Notes under the pieces: model-generated
Databases searched by the model: none
The model's input: only the letters and a program-made list of their open reading frames with translations
What the model was told of the DNA's origin: nothing
Translations under genes and position numbers: made by a program
From: Plectrocnemia conspersa
Lineage: Eukaryota; Arthropoda; Insecta; Trichoptera; Polycentropodidae
DNA: 64,000 nucleotides
Direction: 5' to 3'
Assembly (NCBI GenBank): GCA_009617715.1
Contig: VTFK01000300.1
Span: forward strand, 248,001 to 312,000
Part shown: positions 38,742-48,844 of the stretch, piece by piece
How positions within the stretch are numbered: the first letter of the stretch is position 1
Layout: every line of letters begins with the position of its first letter

Positions 38742-40701
38742 TTTGTCTGTACCATGCACCGTTTTATTAAAACAAACAACCAAACGGCTTTACTATATTA
38801 AATTAATACTGTATTATCTGGAATTGTTTTTTTTATTGTTTATGCTCGTATAACCATCACACGTTTATAATTATTTAGCGAGTTTACAAAATTTGCAAAT
38901 TTAATACGATTGACAAATTTATCGTGTCGGTGAAACATTGTTGTTTTTCCCCAAGTTGCCAGATATTTTCCAGATAATACAGGATTTTTAACAGATTGAT
39001 GCTAATTTATTGCATCTCAATATGAAAAAAAAAAATTATCTTAGTAATGTTTTCAACAGTGTTGATAATTTGACGCTTAATTCAATTGAAACAATTAAGA
39101 TAAAATATTTTGACTTTTCGACATTAATACAAATATACTATCCTAAATAAGTATATTTTTTTACTTATCCTTTAATAAAATACTATGTTTATTATATTGT
39201 GCTATTAAAACTTGGAATTTTTTTATTGTATATTAAATATGTATATTTCATTTAAATTTGTTATATTTAATTTAAAAGGAAAATTCTTATTCAAAGCTCT
39301 TTTGATATTTTTAATATACCAGTAATTATATAAATTGCTATACTTCATATTCTTTTTACAAAAGACATATTATCAATAATAAATTTACATTTATGAATGA
39401 TTTAATGCCAAATACATATGATAAAAATCACATTTAATCATAGTTTTGTATCAAATAAAATACATGAGGTAAACATATTTAATTATTATTGTAATCTTAT
39501 CAAAAATCACATGTTTCGCGTAATTTGATTCAAGATTAAAATAAATTATATATTTAGGTTACACATAATATTCTATTAAAAACATTTTATTAAAAAAGCA
39601 ATTATAAAAATGTGCTTCAAAATAAATTATTGTTTTTATGATACGCAAATTATTATAAAAAAAAAAAAAATAAATAATTTATTGAAATCAATATATATAA
39701 TTTGCTTGAAAGCATTTCTATTGCATTTATTATGTTTGAAAGCAGTTTCTTATGTATCACATTTAATAATATATATATTACTGCTAAATCTATTAAAGAA
39801 AAATATTTTTGCAAAAAACTATAAGATTTCAACTCTTATGATGCATTTTCTAAAATTTACGTCTTCGGTTACTACTTATCTTCTGCTTCTTTATTTTTTT
39901 TTATATTTTAATTTAAATAAGTTATTTTAATTTATTTTATTTAACCATATTTATTTATTATTTTTTTCTATTAATTAATTAATATTTATAAATTAAAAAC
40001 TTAAATCATTGAATTTTCATTAATCTATAAGACATATGTGCAGGTTTTAATCACCTGCACAATTTGGTATAATTTAAAAGTTATTCTAATCACCATTTAA
40101 TAGAAACGAAAAGTAAAACATCAAGTTTCGAAGAGAGATCTCATGACCAAACAACTGCGTTATTAATTGGAATTATTACATGGGCCATCAATGCATGGAA
40201 ATATTGAAACCATATCCATTCAGAGACGTTAATAACTAATTTGAAAATACTTTTTTTACATTTTGTTTAAAAAGAATGGGCACTAAACAATACGTTTTAC
40301 CCTGCCCATATTACTATTGTTTTACTACCCTTTGGTTACCGATCGTTGGAATAGCTATCTGATCCATTTTTTTTTAAGGCGTGAACACATTTCGTGAGTG
40401 TTCAAGTGATTTCAATTGGCTTACAAACATTCTCATCTGCGATTCGCCAGAGCTGTCTCACAGATAGAGAGACGCAGTGTGAAACACACCATGACAGACC
40501 ATCGCTGATCACAAAATAAATATAGATATAGATAATACAACTCAGCCAGACGGCAAAAGTTCTATAACGTCCAAGACCTGCCATTTCAACTTTACCGCAT
40601 AATAGCGGCATCTGAATTTCTCTATATATGTAGTAACCTGTATGTTTATAAAAATAAACTGGTACGAGCTTTTTTGGCGTCTATTTTGGCTGCAAAGTCA
40701 T

Positions 40702-40714
40702 ACCCCTTTGACCT
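40702..40714 (-). promoter_or_regulatory. DR1-type nuclear-receptor site
   Basis: Minus strand AGGTCAAAGGGGT is a direct repeat of AGGTCA-like half sites with one-base spacing, the arrangement used by HNF4- and RXR/USP-class receptors. It lies about 780 bp upstream of the candidate 41.5-kb start site. Occurrence by chance is possible. Confidence 0.3.
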
Positions 40715-40857
40715 CAAACCCAAAACCTTAAAGGACACTATTTCAGTATTAAACTTAAGTCTACTTATTTTATTTTAATATAGATAGCGATCGCATACTT
40801 ACTGTAACGCTGGGCATTGTTACCAAAATATCATTTCACAGCAAACCTAATTATTAA

Positions 40858-41053
40858 CCCTTTGTTTGACGAAATCAATCTATTTTTTTACTTTGGCAAG
40901 AATTGCCAGGTTCTATGTTATAATTGAATAAATTATGAAATTTATTTTTAATAGGATGTAAGGAATTTGATTAAGAGGTAAATTTTTTGCCTGAAAATAT
41001 ATTTGTTTTATTATATACACATATATTAATATAGTAATCCCAAAACCAAAGGG
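40858..41053. mobile_element. piggyBac-type MITE, 196 bp
   Basis: Flanked by TTAA on both sides (40854-40857 and 41054-41057). Ends are inverted: left CCCTTTGTTTG, right complement CCCTTTGGTTTTG. TTAA duplication with CCCTTT-type ends is typical of piggyBac-mobilised non-autonomous elements. There is no open frame inside. It ends about 440 bp upstream of the proposed 41.5-kb Ndae1 start site. Confidence 0.65.
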
Positions 41054-41220
41054 TTAACATCATCTTTAAAAATATTGTTTACACTATTGAATTATTTTAT
41101 GTAATCTTTTCAATAGATCACCATGTATTTTATATCTTTAATCCCATTTATGATAACACATCAAAAATTACTATCACCTTTCGAGACGTATTTCATGTAC
41201 TAGATTATCACAGCCCAATC

Positions 41221-41228
41221 TGACGTCA
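41221..41228. promoter_or_regulatory. Palindromic CRE/ATF site
   Basis: TGACGTCA, the full cAMP-response element, about 268 bp upstream of the predicted initiator. CREB/ATF proteins bind this palindrome. Presence is seen; use is inferred. Confidence 0.4.
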
Positions 41229-41463
41229 CCAAATAATTAAAATCAGCAAAAGTGTTTGATCGCTCCAATCCAGATAAGATATTGCGAGATTGATCTCGAG
41301 TGGCGGAAGGTCCAATCTGTTAAACCGAGAGAGAACTATTTTAACAAAACGCACGCGTATGCGCTTATCTCGGCTAGGTACACATTGGACGTATTGTACA
41401 AGTGCCTGTTTCCTAATAAATACCAACATTTATTGTTCTCATCATTGATTAGCATGTGCTGAC

Positions 41464-41499
41464 TATTTTATCTCGCGTGCTCTGACAAACGCTTCAGTT
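41464..41499 (+). promoter_or_regulatory. Core promoter: TATA-like box plus arthropod initiator
   Basis: TATTTTA at 41464-41470 is followed 32 bp later by TCAGTT (41494-41499), matching the arthropod initiator TCAGT with +1 at A 41496. The spacing is that expected for a TATA/Inr promoter. The start codon at 41529 would leave a 33-nt leader. Confidence 0.5.
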
Positions 41500-41528
41500 G
41501 AACTCCACGCGCCATTCTTGCTTGTCGT

Positions 41529-41560
41529 ATGGATCGATACATCAGAGACTATTATCCGGA
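41529..41560 (+). CDS. Ndae1: Candidate proximal first coding exon of Ndae1
   Basis: ATG at 41529 opens MDRYIRDYYP plus two bases (split Glu) and ends at a perfect donor CCGGA|GTAAGTG (GT at 41561). Phase 2 joins it in frame to the 48741 exon, giving ...YYP-E-Q-G-S-M-D-P-P. The intron would be 7,180 bp. The exon is immediately preceded by a well-spaced TATA/Inr core promoter, which strengthens the call. It is an alternative to the distal exon at 31844, since both carry their own ATG and end in the same phase. Confidence 0.6.
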
Positions 41561-44500
41561 GTAAGTGATAAAGCAAGCAATAAATATGTACAAGACTATA
41601 TTGTGATAAGTGAAAAATGCAGTAGTGATACTTGTGCAATAACAAAATAATTGTTATCATTGCTTCGTTGTGATTTTAATTAAAAGTATAATGATTAAAT
41701 GGCATTAACTAACGTCAGATTAATGAAAGTGACATAAAATAAATTCGGCAAGCAAATATATAAAACAATATAATAATCCAGTATTTTACTAATCTTATTT
41801 ATCAACGGATAAAGTGCTTTACAATTGTGTTTAAAGTTTGTTTATATTTCAGTGTTATTATAGCTTAAGCAAAAAATATATATATTTATGTTATACATAT
41901 TATGTATACAAATATGAAAAAATAGATTTTATTTTAAATTTTACTCTTACCATTTTATTTTAAATTTTACTCTTCGGTACTATTAAATAAGTATCATAAT
42001 TGCTGAAAAATCACTAAAGAATACAAAGTTAGTAATCTTTACCTTATTTTTTTTATATATGTATTAGCAATTAAAAATATAGTTTATTCATAATATATAA
42101 ATAATTTTAATCCAATTTTAAATATTTACGAGCTTCTTAAAAATTGTTTACACGTGAGATTAGTTAAAATTTCTTGCTCGCCAACTTTCGCTACGACAAT
42201 TTATTTTAAACGGAGATTTCGGGGTGTAAATTGTTTATTACCGTCTGTTTTCTTATTGTATCATTTGCGTTAAGTGGATGTTGCAGTTTAACCCGTAAGA
42301 GATTTGCATTCAACCTATTTGTCAATATAATATTTTTTGTGCTTGAAGAAAGCAACCAAATGAAGATAAGAATGCATTTATTTAACCCCTCAGAATCAAT
42401 TATTTCCCCTGTCAGCATAACAAATGCCTCGGTGGGTAGTATATTAAGCAAAGAATTAAAATAATTTTTGTTTAATTCGCTTTTAACGTGTAATATGCGA
42501 CAAGTTTTTTCTCACAGTCAATGCGTCAATTTCAATAAAACCTTTGTCACTGAAAGATTCGCTAGTGGTCTTGTCAATGTAACATACAATATTATTAAAA
42601 ATAATTATCACACCCTGTAACGTATTTAGCTTACGTTTAACGAATTACAGCAGACGATTTACAATATAATACAATTTAAAACTGTTCATAAATTCAGTCT
42701 ACTTCACGAGATATTTATTACTCAAATAGATAATAATCAGTAGCGTGACTAACTTTTTATGTTCTCTTTGCAAGGTTTTATATTTGGACTTCTTGTTAAC
42801 TTTTAATTAAAAATAATTTTTCTGGCTTTCAATTCAAACTAAACTTTGGGATAAGTTAAATAAACATAATAATCAAATAATCGATTTTTAATAATTCTAC
42901 AACTTATATTAAATTTAGCAGTAGATCGAAGAATCAGATATTCGTATATTACTAATTTATTACAGATATTAAGCTAAGATTTAATATTGTGGTTAGTATT
43001 AGTAACTTGGATTAAAACTTAAAAAAATAATTCACTACAAATAAAATAAATGCTTGGTTTTTTAAGTTACTTTTTTCATTGCTTTAATATTTTTTTATAA
43101 AAAATATAATTGTTTATAGAAAATTAATTTTATTAAAAAATATTACATTTTCAGTACTAAAATTCATAATTTACAAACATACCATATTTTTCAGCAAAGT
43201 TTAGTTCATTATTACAGTGAAAAATTAAAATACTATTTTTTTATATCAGCATAATCACATTTTTTTAGATTTAAATAGATTAGAAAGATTTAGTTTAAAT
43301 AGGCACATCATTTAACGATGTCATATACAGTCAGTCATATTTACACTTTATGCAAATTGCTGTATCACAATGCACACACAATAACGTAATCCAGAAATCA
43401 AAAATTACTTATCTTAAGCATATTTAAACAAGTTCTACGCGTTAAAATTTCAGTATCGCACAATTCGCCTATCCCAATTTTTATTTCCGCAGTGTATGTA
43501 CGATACACGTCACAATTTTTCGTTTTACGTGTACGTTATCGTGAAGCAATTCAACATTAATTTTGCAGACTATAAACCGAATCGGTTTAAAATCCCTTAA
43601 GACTCAAACGCGACTGAGCCGAATGAATTAATTATTCATGCGACTATGTTGTATTATACATTTCCTTTCTTACGTAAATAATATTTTAGACATTGTGCTA
43701 ACACTAAAAATTAATTATTCACAAACTAAACTGTGTCTCACTATAGGAACGTTTGTGAAACGGGTGAAATTAATCACTGTTAATTACGGTACGTTAGAAA
43801 TTATTACTACGAGTAATTCTTCTCTGAAACGGTTTGTTATGTGACTGACTGGATTATTATGCATGAAGAAAAGAGAATCGAACATTGATATGTATTATTA
43901 TATATATGTTCTAAGAATTCGAGTCGTTTGTTCGAGAACAAACATTTATGTTTTATTATTTGCTTTTGGGCGGAAAACCTATATAAAAAAGTATAAAGCA
44001 TGTAAACAAGTTATTCAAATTCAGAAAAAATATTTGACTTTGTTAGTAAAAGGCTTGAAACGTATTTGATTTATTCTTTTTTATAATATAAAAAAATATT
44101 AATATATTTATATACTTTATTTTAATTAATTAGTATTATATAAGTATTTATATTACAACCTTTTTACGCATGAAACATTGCCCCTTCTAAAGCTTTTATT
44201 GACGCATTTAGAAGAAAATACGTGACTAATCGCTATTTTTATTTTATTTGCTTAAATGACAGACAGTTGTTTATTAACGTATTTCCGATTATCAGATTAC
44301 TGCCAAAATGTTTTAGTTCTACGAAAATTTTTTTTAGTTTCAAAACTCTGATTTTAATAAAATTTTATTTTTATTTTTACTTGAAAGTTTTTATCACTAC
44401 TCATGTATGGTTCTCGTTTAGTAAGACTTAATTGACACATCTAAAAATAAATTTAGTTTAAATAAAGTTCCAATCACTATCATAAATGATTATAATAAGA

Positions 44501-45063
44501 AAACAATTTTAACCACTGCAATTAGATGAATCAATTGATAAAACTCATCCTAGTGAATTGATTATTTTTTTTATATATAAAGCATTGCAAAAACAACAAG
44601 ATCCTTTCGATGTTATTATTTTATATTGTTTTGACCCAATCTATAGTATTTTTTCTGGTTAGTTATTGACTTTTCACGACTTTTTTCTTAATATAATAAT
44701 TATTAGGAAATCTTGCAATGAATGTCATTTTTTTCTAAGTTTAAGTCAGTCGTTCTTTGGACGTTGATATCAGAGTACGTCTTCAAATTTTAATAAATTT
44801 ATGTTAGTGCACGTCTGGACTCTATATTCTATTATTTAAAAATAAATTGTCCCCAAAATTTACGATGGGAGAATTTATACAAAATTTATACAAAATTATT
44901 CACAATTAATTAAAATTTATAAAAAATTAAAATTTATATAAAATTGTCACAAATTTATAAAATATTATTCACAATTTATACAAAATGGCATGTTATATAT
45001 ATTTCCTTTAAAATAAATGTCTATAAACATTTGTAAAATGGTAGATGACTCATAAGATATCCT
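41561..45063. other. AT-rich DNA, Ndae1 intron
   Basis: AT-rich. Contains a 23-bp duplicate (listed), a less AT-rich patch at 43440-43860 without a supported exon, and an A/T-biased minisatellite-like stretch at 44868-44990 built from AATTTATACAAAATT-type units just before the mariner relic. Confidence 0.5.
41926..41974. repeat. 23-bp direct repeat, period 26
   Basis: ATTTTATTTTAAATTTTAC followed by TCTT occurs at 41926-41948 and again at 41952-41974 with a 3-base spacer. Simple local duplication. Confidence 0.85.
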
Positions 45064-45397
45064 TAAATGTCAAAGATGGTTTAAAAAGTTTCAATCGAGA
45101 AATTACGGTATCAAGAATAGTCGTGGATGTAAGAGAGCAGCAAAGTAGACGATAATGTCCTGGCTGCATAAATAAAAAGCAAAACCTACTCAAACTATCT
45201 ATCAGCTGGCCAAGCAACTATTATAGACACATTTAGTAGTTTGTGAAGGCATGGAAATAATATGTATGAGTTCCACACGAATTGAGCTAAGAAAACAAAT
45301 CGGTGCGTATCCGCATATCCCAAGAGCTTTTGGATATTGTAGCTGGTCGCCTTTTCTCAATCATTTGATAACCATAGATGAGAAATGGTAATTGTAC

Positions 45398-45423
45398 AAC
45401 AACTGTCATAGCAGACAGTTGTT
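45398..45423. repeat. 10-bp-arm hairpin inside the mariner relic
   Basis: AACAACTGTC (45398-45407) and GACAGTTGTT (45414-45423) around a 6-nt loop, positioned just after the ITIDEKW block. Probably a small inverted duplication. Confidence 0.7.
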
Positions 45424-45576
45424 ATTTAAAAGTCAAGTAGCAAAACCTACCTCGAAGCCTGAGCTCACTGTATAAAGTTATTTGGTTTGTATGGAGGGAT
45501 TGCAATGGGATTGTGCATTACGAAACTTTTAAACCTGGCCAATCAATAACAGCAAGCTTTTGTTATGAGCAGTATA

Positions 45577-45917
45577 GCTTCACTAGGGTACTAGGGCCCT
45601 ACAAGTCCAACCCTTATGGGCGGGCACCCAGTTTTTGACGGCCAGATGAGCGGGATTCTCACCCCTTTAGTGCTAAATATTTTATTAGAGTTGCATTAGT
45701 ATTTCTCCCGAGTGCTCGGGGAGAAGTGTTCTCGTTGGCTGGTGTATATGTTGCCTCAGTCGCAGCCATGACCCTCGGTTCCCCTTTGGTCCTGCTTGCA
45801 TTACTCTGCTATGCTTTGTTCATCAGTAGTGCCTCGCGCCCTACCTCAGACGGCCAGCCCGAGAGATCATTTCCCTTCAAGGGTTTGGGTTTTAACCTCA
45901 AGAATGGTCCCTCGCTC
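45577..45917. mobile_element. GC-rich 341-bp insertion in the mariner relic, type unknown
   Basis: The mariner sequence is interrupted after AGCAGTATA and resumes at TATAAACGGCG; TATA occurs on both sides (45573-45576 and 45918-45921) as a possible target duplication. The insert is markedly GC-richer than its surroundings and begins GCTTCACTAGGGTACTAGGG. It has no terminal inverted repeat, no poly-A tail and no recognised pol III boxes. A + strand frame beginning near 45726 (hydrophobic, MFSLAGVYVASVAAMTL) runs past its end into mariner sequence and is not a gene. It could be a truncated non-LTR retroelement tail or a SINE-like sequence. Confidence 0.55.
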
Positions 45918-46330
45918 TATAAACGGCGAACTCCAGCGTGTTGTCGACTGGCGCAGAATGCTGTGAGCAGCTGGACCATTTGCACGAGAAATTACTAAAA
46001 TCTACATTTGTCAACAGAATTTGAATAATTTGACAACATGAAAATGCGCATCCCCGTGTAGTGAAATTGTCTATCGATAAAATCAAGGAAATTGCCTGGT
46101 TTAATTTAATCCAGCTGGAGAACCAGACTTGCTCCTTATGACTACCAATTATTTTGATCGATTACAACACTTCAAAGATGGAAAAAATATTAAAATTCAG
46201 ACGGTGTGAAAAGGGGACTATCGGAATATTTTTAATCAAACCTCCAACATTTTATGCTAATAGAATCAAAAAATTAACTGAGAGGTGGGAGAATGTTATA
46301 TCTTTAGAAGGAAATCATATTTTAAATTAA

Positions 46331-48740
46331 TAAAATTAAAATAAACATTTAACAGTATATTTTTTCATTCATCAACAAACAACATTCATTTTGGGATTAC
46401 CTAATATAATACTAGTTTAATATGATTATACTACTATACCACATAATAAGTAATGGATTTTTTATTATTTAGATATTTGGTGTAAAATATCATATAATCA
46501 TTTTTTTATCGCATATATCCAAAATATATTCTTTTAAATCGTTATACCACACAATATTATTTTAATTATACTTTTATAAGTAATATATTACATTACATAA
46601 AGACACATATTGTTTGAGGTAATGCCAAACGTGTTGACTCTGACGCAATATATTTTGATAATAAAATGATAGCTTAAGAAGAAAATATAAATAAAAATTT
46701 TGCTGCGTAGCTAAATACACACATTTTTTATAATAAAATAGCAATCGATTAAAAATACTATTCAAGTAAAACCTTTTTTATTCTATTAAATATAGCTGTA
46801 GTTTCCAAGCAAAACTAATAATTTAATAAACGTAACTAATATATTCAATATATAAGGGAAAACTCATATAGATAAATATCTATTGTAATTTTAAAGTTAA
46901 ATTATATGAAAGACAATCTTTTTAATATGCAGTTAATTTAATTGTTGTTAAAAAAGTCACTTGTAAATATTACTTGTTTGATAAGGTAAGTTGCATCGAT
47001 ATAAATGATAAGTATAATTAAAATTATGTGAGAATATATTCATGATAAAATATTAGAATACCTGCATGTAGAATACAATTTTAATATTTAATTAGCATAA
47101 TAGTGACTATTATTCATAATCGTAAATTTGTTAAGATTATTGTGTCATCTACTCTGGTAATTCCAGATTGATGATAAAGAAATCTGACCTGACAATCGAT
47201 AGATAAAATCAAAAATTAGTGTCAATGAATAATGGATAGTGCAAATAATATTTTTTAGAAGTTTTGATACATTAAAATTCATACGTATATAATATACATT
47301 TACTGGCTAAAGCGCCCTTCAAATGAACGGTATTTTCTTCTCGAATTACACATCTAACAATCAATCGACCCTTAAATTTGAAACTTTAATTAAAACATAA
47401 TTCTGTTCCTAAATGATTCCAATTTGATATTTGATATATTCAATATACATATACTATTGTTTAGTAATAATTGTTACAGTACAAAAATAAACGATCGATT
47501 GAATAACAAAGCGTAAAACAAATCTATTTTTGGATCTCTCGAACTTCCAATTGAAGGCTTTCGTTTCAACCTCGACCTGATAAATCCTATTAGTATTTGC
47601 GCTGTTGGGTTATTTTATGAAGAATGTGCTTCACGTTTATCACGTCAATGTATCATAAATAGATTAATGCATATATAATAACAAATTCGGTATGTATTTG
47701 TAATCCTTGTTTGTTTTTGACTGATATATAAAAATTCGATCGTTTAATCTGTTTGCTTTTGTCAAACTAATGATTGATACAGTAAATTATTAAATATATC
47801 ATACTGAATTATAAAATACAAGTACTTCTGGTTACAACAAAAAAGTAAAAGATTTTTAAAAGAACATTATTTAATATAACCCTCAATAATACATTTAATA
47901 TATTTAAAAAGCCAGAAAATAAAATAAAGATCATTTTAGATTTTAGAGCATTTCAATTAATTAAAAAGTACGCTAAACATTAAATTACTGTTGCTCTTAA
48001 GGCAGCGGCTTTTATGCTATCTTATAAAATAGCAAGCATATTTGTACATTATTAAACATATACAGTGATATTTCAGCATATCATCTTACAAATACTTTGT
48101 ACACTACAACAACTCAACCCACATTTTATATCAATACCTGACAACCATCACACTGTTTATTCTACCTTATAAAAATTGTAATATGATAACATATATAATC
48201 CATTTATGCATTTAGTCGATATCTGAGAGTTGGCGTTAAAGTACATAATTTTATCTATAAATAGTTTCATCCATAAACATCGAATGTCTGGTCAATATTG
48301 TGATACGTGTTTACTTGGGAATAATCAAATTCGTGACTAAAAATGTACATACATTTTACATGTACAACTAGCTAATCAGTAAAACAGCAATTTCATCTTA
48401 GCTTATTACAATAAAAATATTTTTCATTACTACTATAACGCATGAAAATAGCATAAAATATTTCTCATTTGTACATAAATATTAACGTTGTAAATACAGT
48501 GATTTATATCAATGACTTATAATAACCGTATAGTGTTTAATAAAATACATAATGTGCTTTGAAGATGTATCATTATTTTTTATGACCTATTATGACTCGA
48601 GGAATAAATTGTGCCATATAACGTACAATATGTGCCATTATCGTAAAACTCGTGAATGTTAAACTATGGCATTACATTTCGTTCGTCTTGTTTAGTCTGT
48701 TGTATCAAATTTACGACGTTATACTTTTTTATCTTTTCAG
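46331..48740. other. AT-rich DNA, Ndae1 intron
   Basis: No coding exon or mobile element recognised. It ends in the acceptor TTTATCTTTTCAG at 48740. Confidence 0.55.
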
Positions 48741-48844
48741 GCAAGGATCCATGGATCCTCCGAAGGCTGGAGATGATGAGGCACCTAAAGACCCAGCTGC
48801 CCACCAAACTCATCATCAAGGATATACGGAACAGGATTTCGAAG
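48741..48844 (+). CDS. Ndae1: Ndae1 coding exon with conserved N-terminal motif
   Basis: A strong acceptor (TTTATCTTTTCAG) opens the exon; the donor is GAAG|GTAAAT (GT at 48845). It reads QGS-MDPPKAGDDEAPKDP and ends with HHQGYTEQDFE plus a split Gly, the start of the conserved cytoplasmic domain of insect Na+-driven anion exchangers. An ATG at 48751 could start a shorter form, but the exon is open upstream of it in the frame used by both upstream ATG exons (31844 and 41529). Ndae1 is a plasma-membrane exchanger that takes up Na+ and HCO3- against Cl- and so raises intracellular pH (family knowledge). The intron to the next exon is 8,006 bp and hosts the piggyBac element. Confidence 0.85.

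Larger units (their letters stand above)
37425..40857. other. AT-rich DNA, putative Ndae1 intron
   Basis: No coding exon seen. Contains the palindrome at 38688-38741, a 9-bp-arm hairpin TGTGCAGGT/ACCTGCACA (40037-40045 and 40053-40061), and a moderately GC-richer patch at 40320-40620 without a supported frame. Confidence 0.45.
45064..46330 (+). pseudogene. mariner-family transposase pseudogene, split by an insertion
   Basis: Reading across several frames on the + strand gives mariner landmarks in order: the N-terminal HTH piece CQRWFKKFQSRNYG (from 45064), a PHELS-like linker, the first catalytic block ITIDEKW (around 45371), CNGIVHYETFKPGQS (around 45510), a degraded second block HENAHPRV where family members have HDNA.PH, the third block PDLLLMTTNYF in place of PDLAP.DY, and a C-terminus KPPTFYANRIKKLTERW (around 46230-46290). 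Stops, frameshifts and substitutions at the second and third acidic positions make it inactive. A 341-bp foreign segment interrupts it at 45577. Terminal inverted repeats were not identified. It lies in an Ndae1 intron. Confidence 0.8.

Noticed and set aside
39610..39930. 106-codon plus-strand frame, very Leu/Ile/Lys/Phe-rich
   Set aside because: Consists of translated AT-rich low-complexity DNA with poly-Lys from an A-run; no family or splice support.
42231..42464. Signal-peptide-like plus-strand frame in the Ndae1 intron
   Set aside because: There is no ATG at its start and an opposite-strand frame overlaps it fully; no splice or promoter support.
45726..45998. 90-codon plus-strand frame with hydrophobic start
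   Set aside because: It runs from the GC-rich insertion into mariner sequence in the wrong frame; it is a chance fusion across an insertion boundary.
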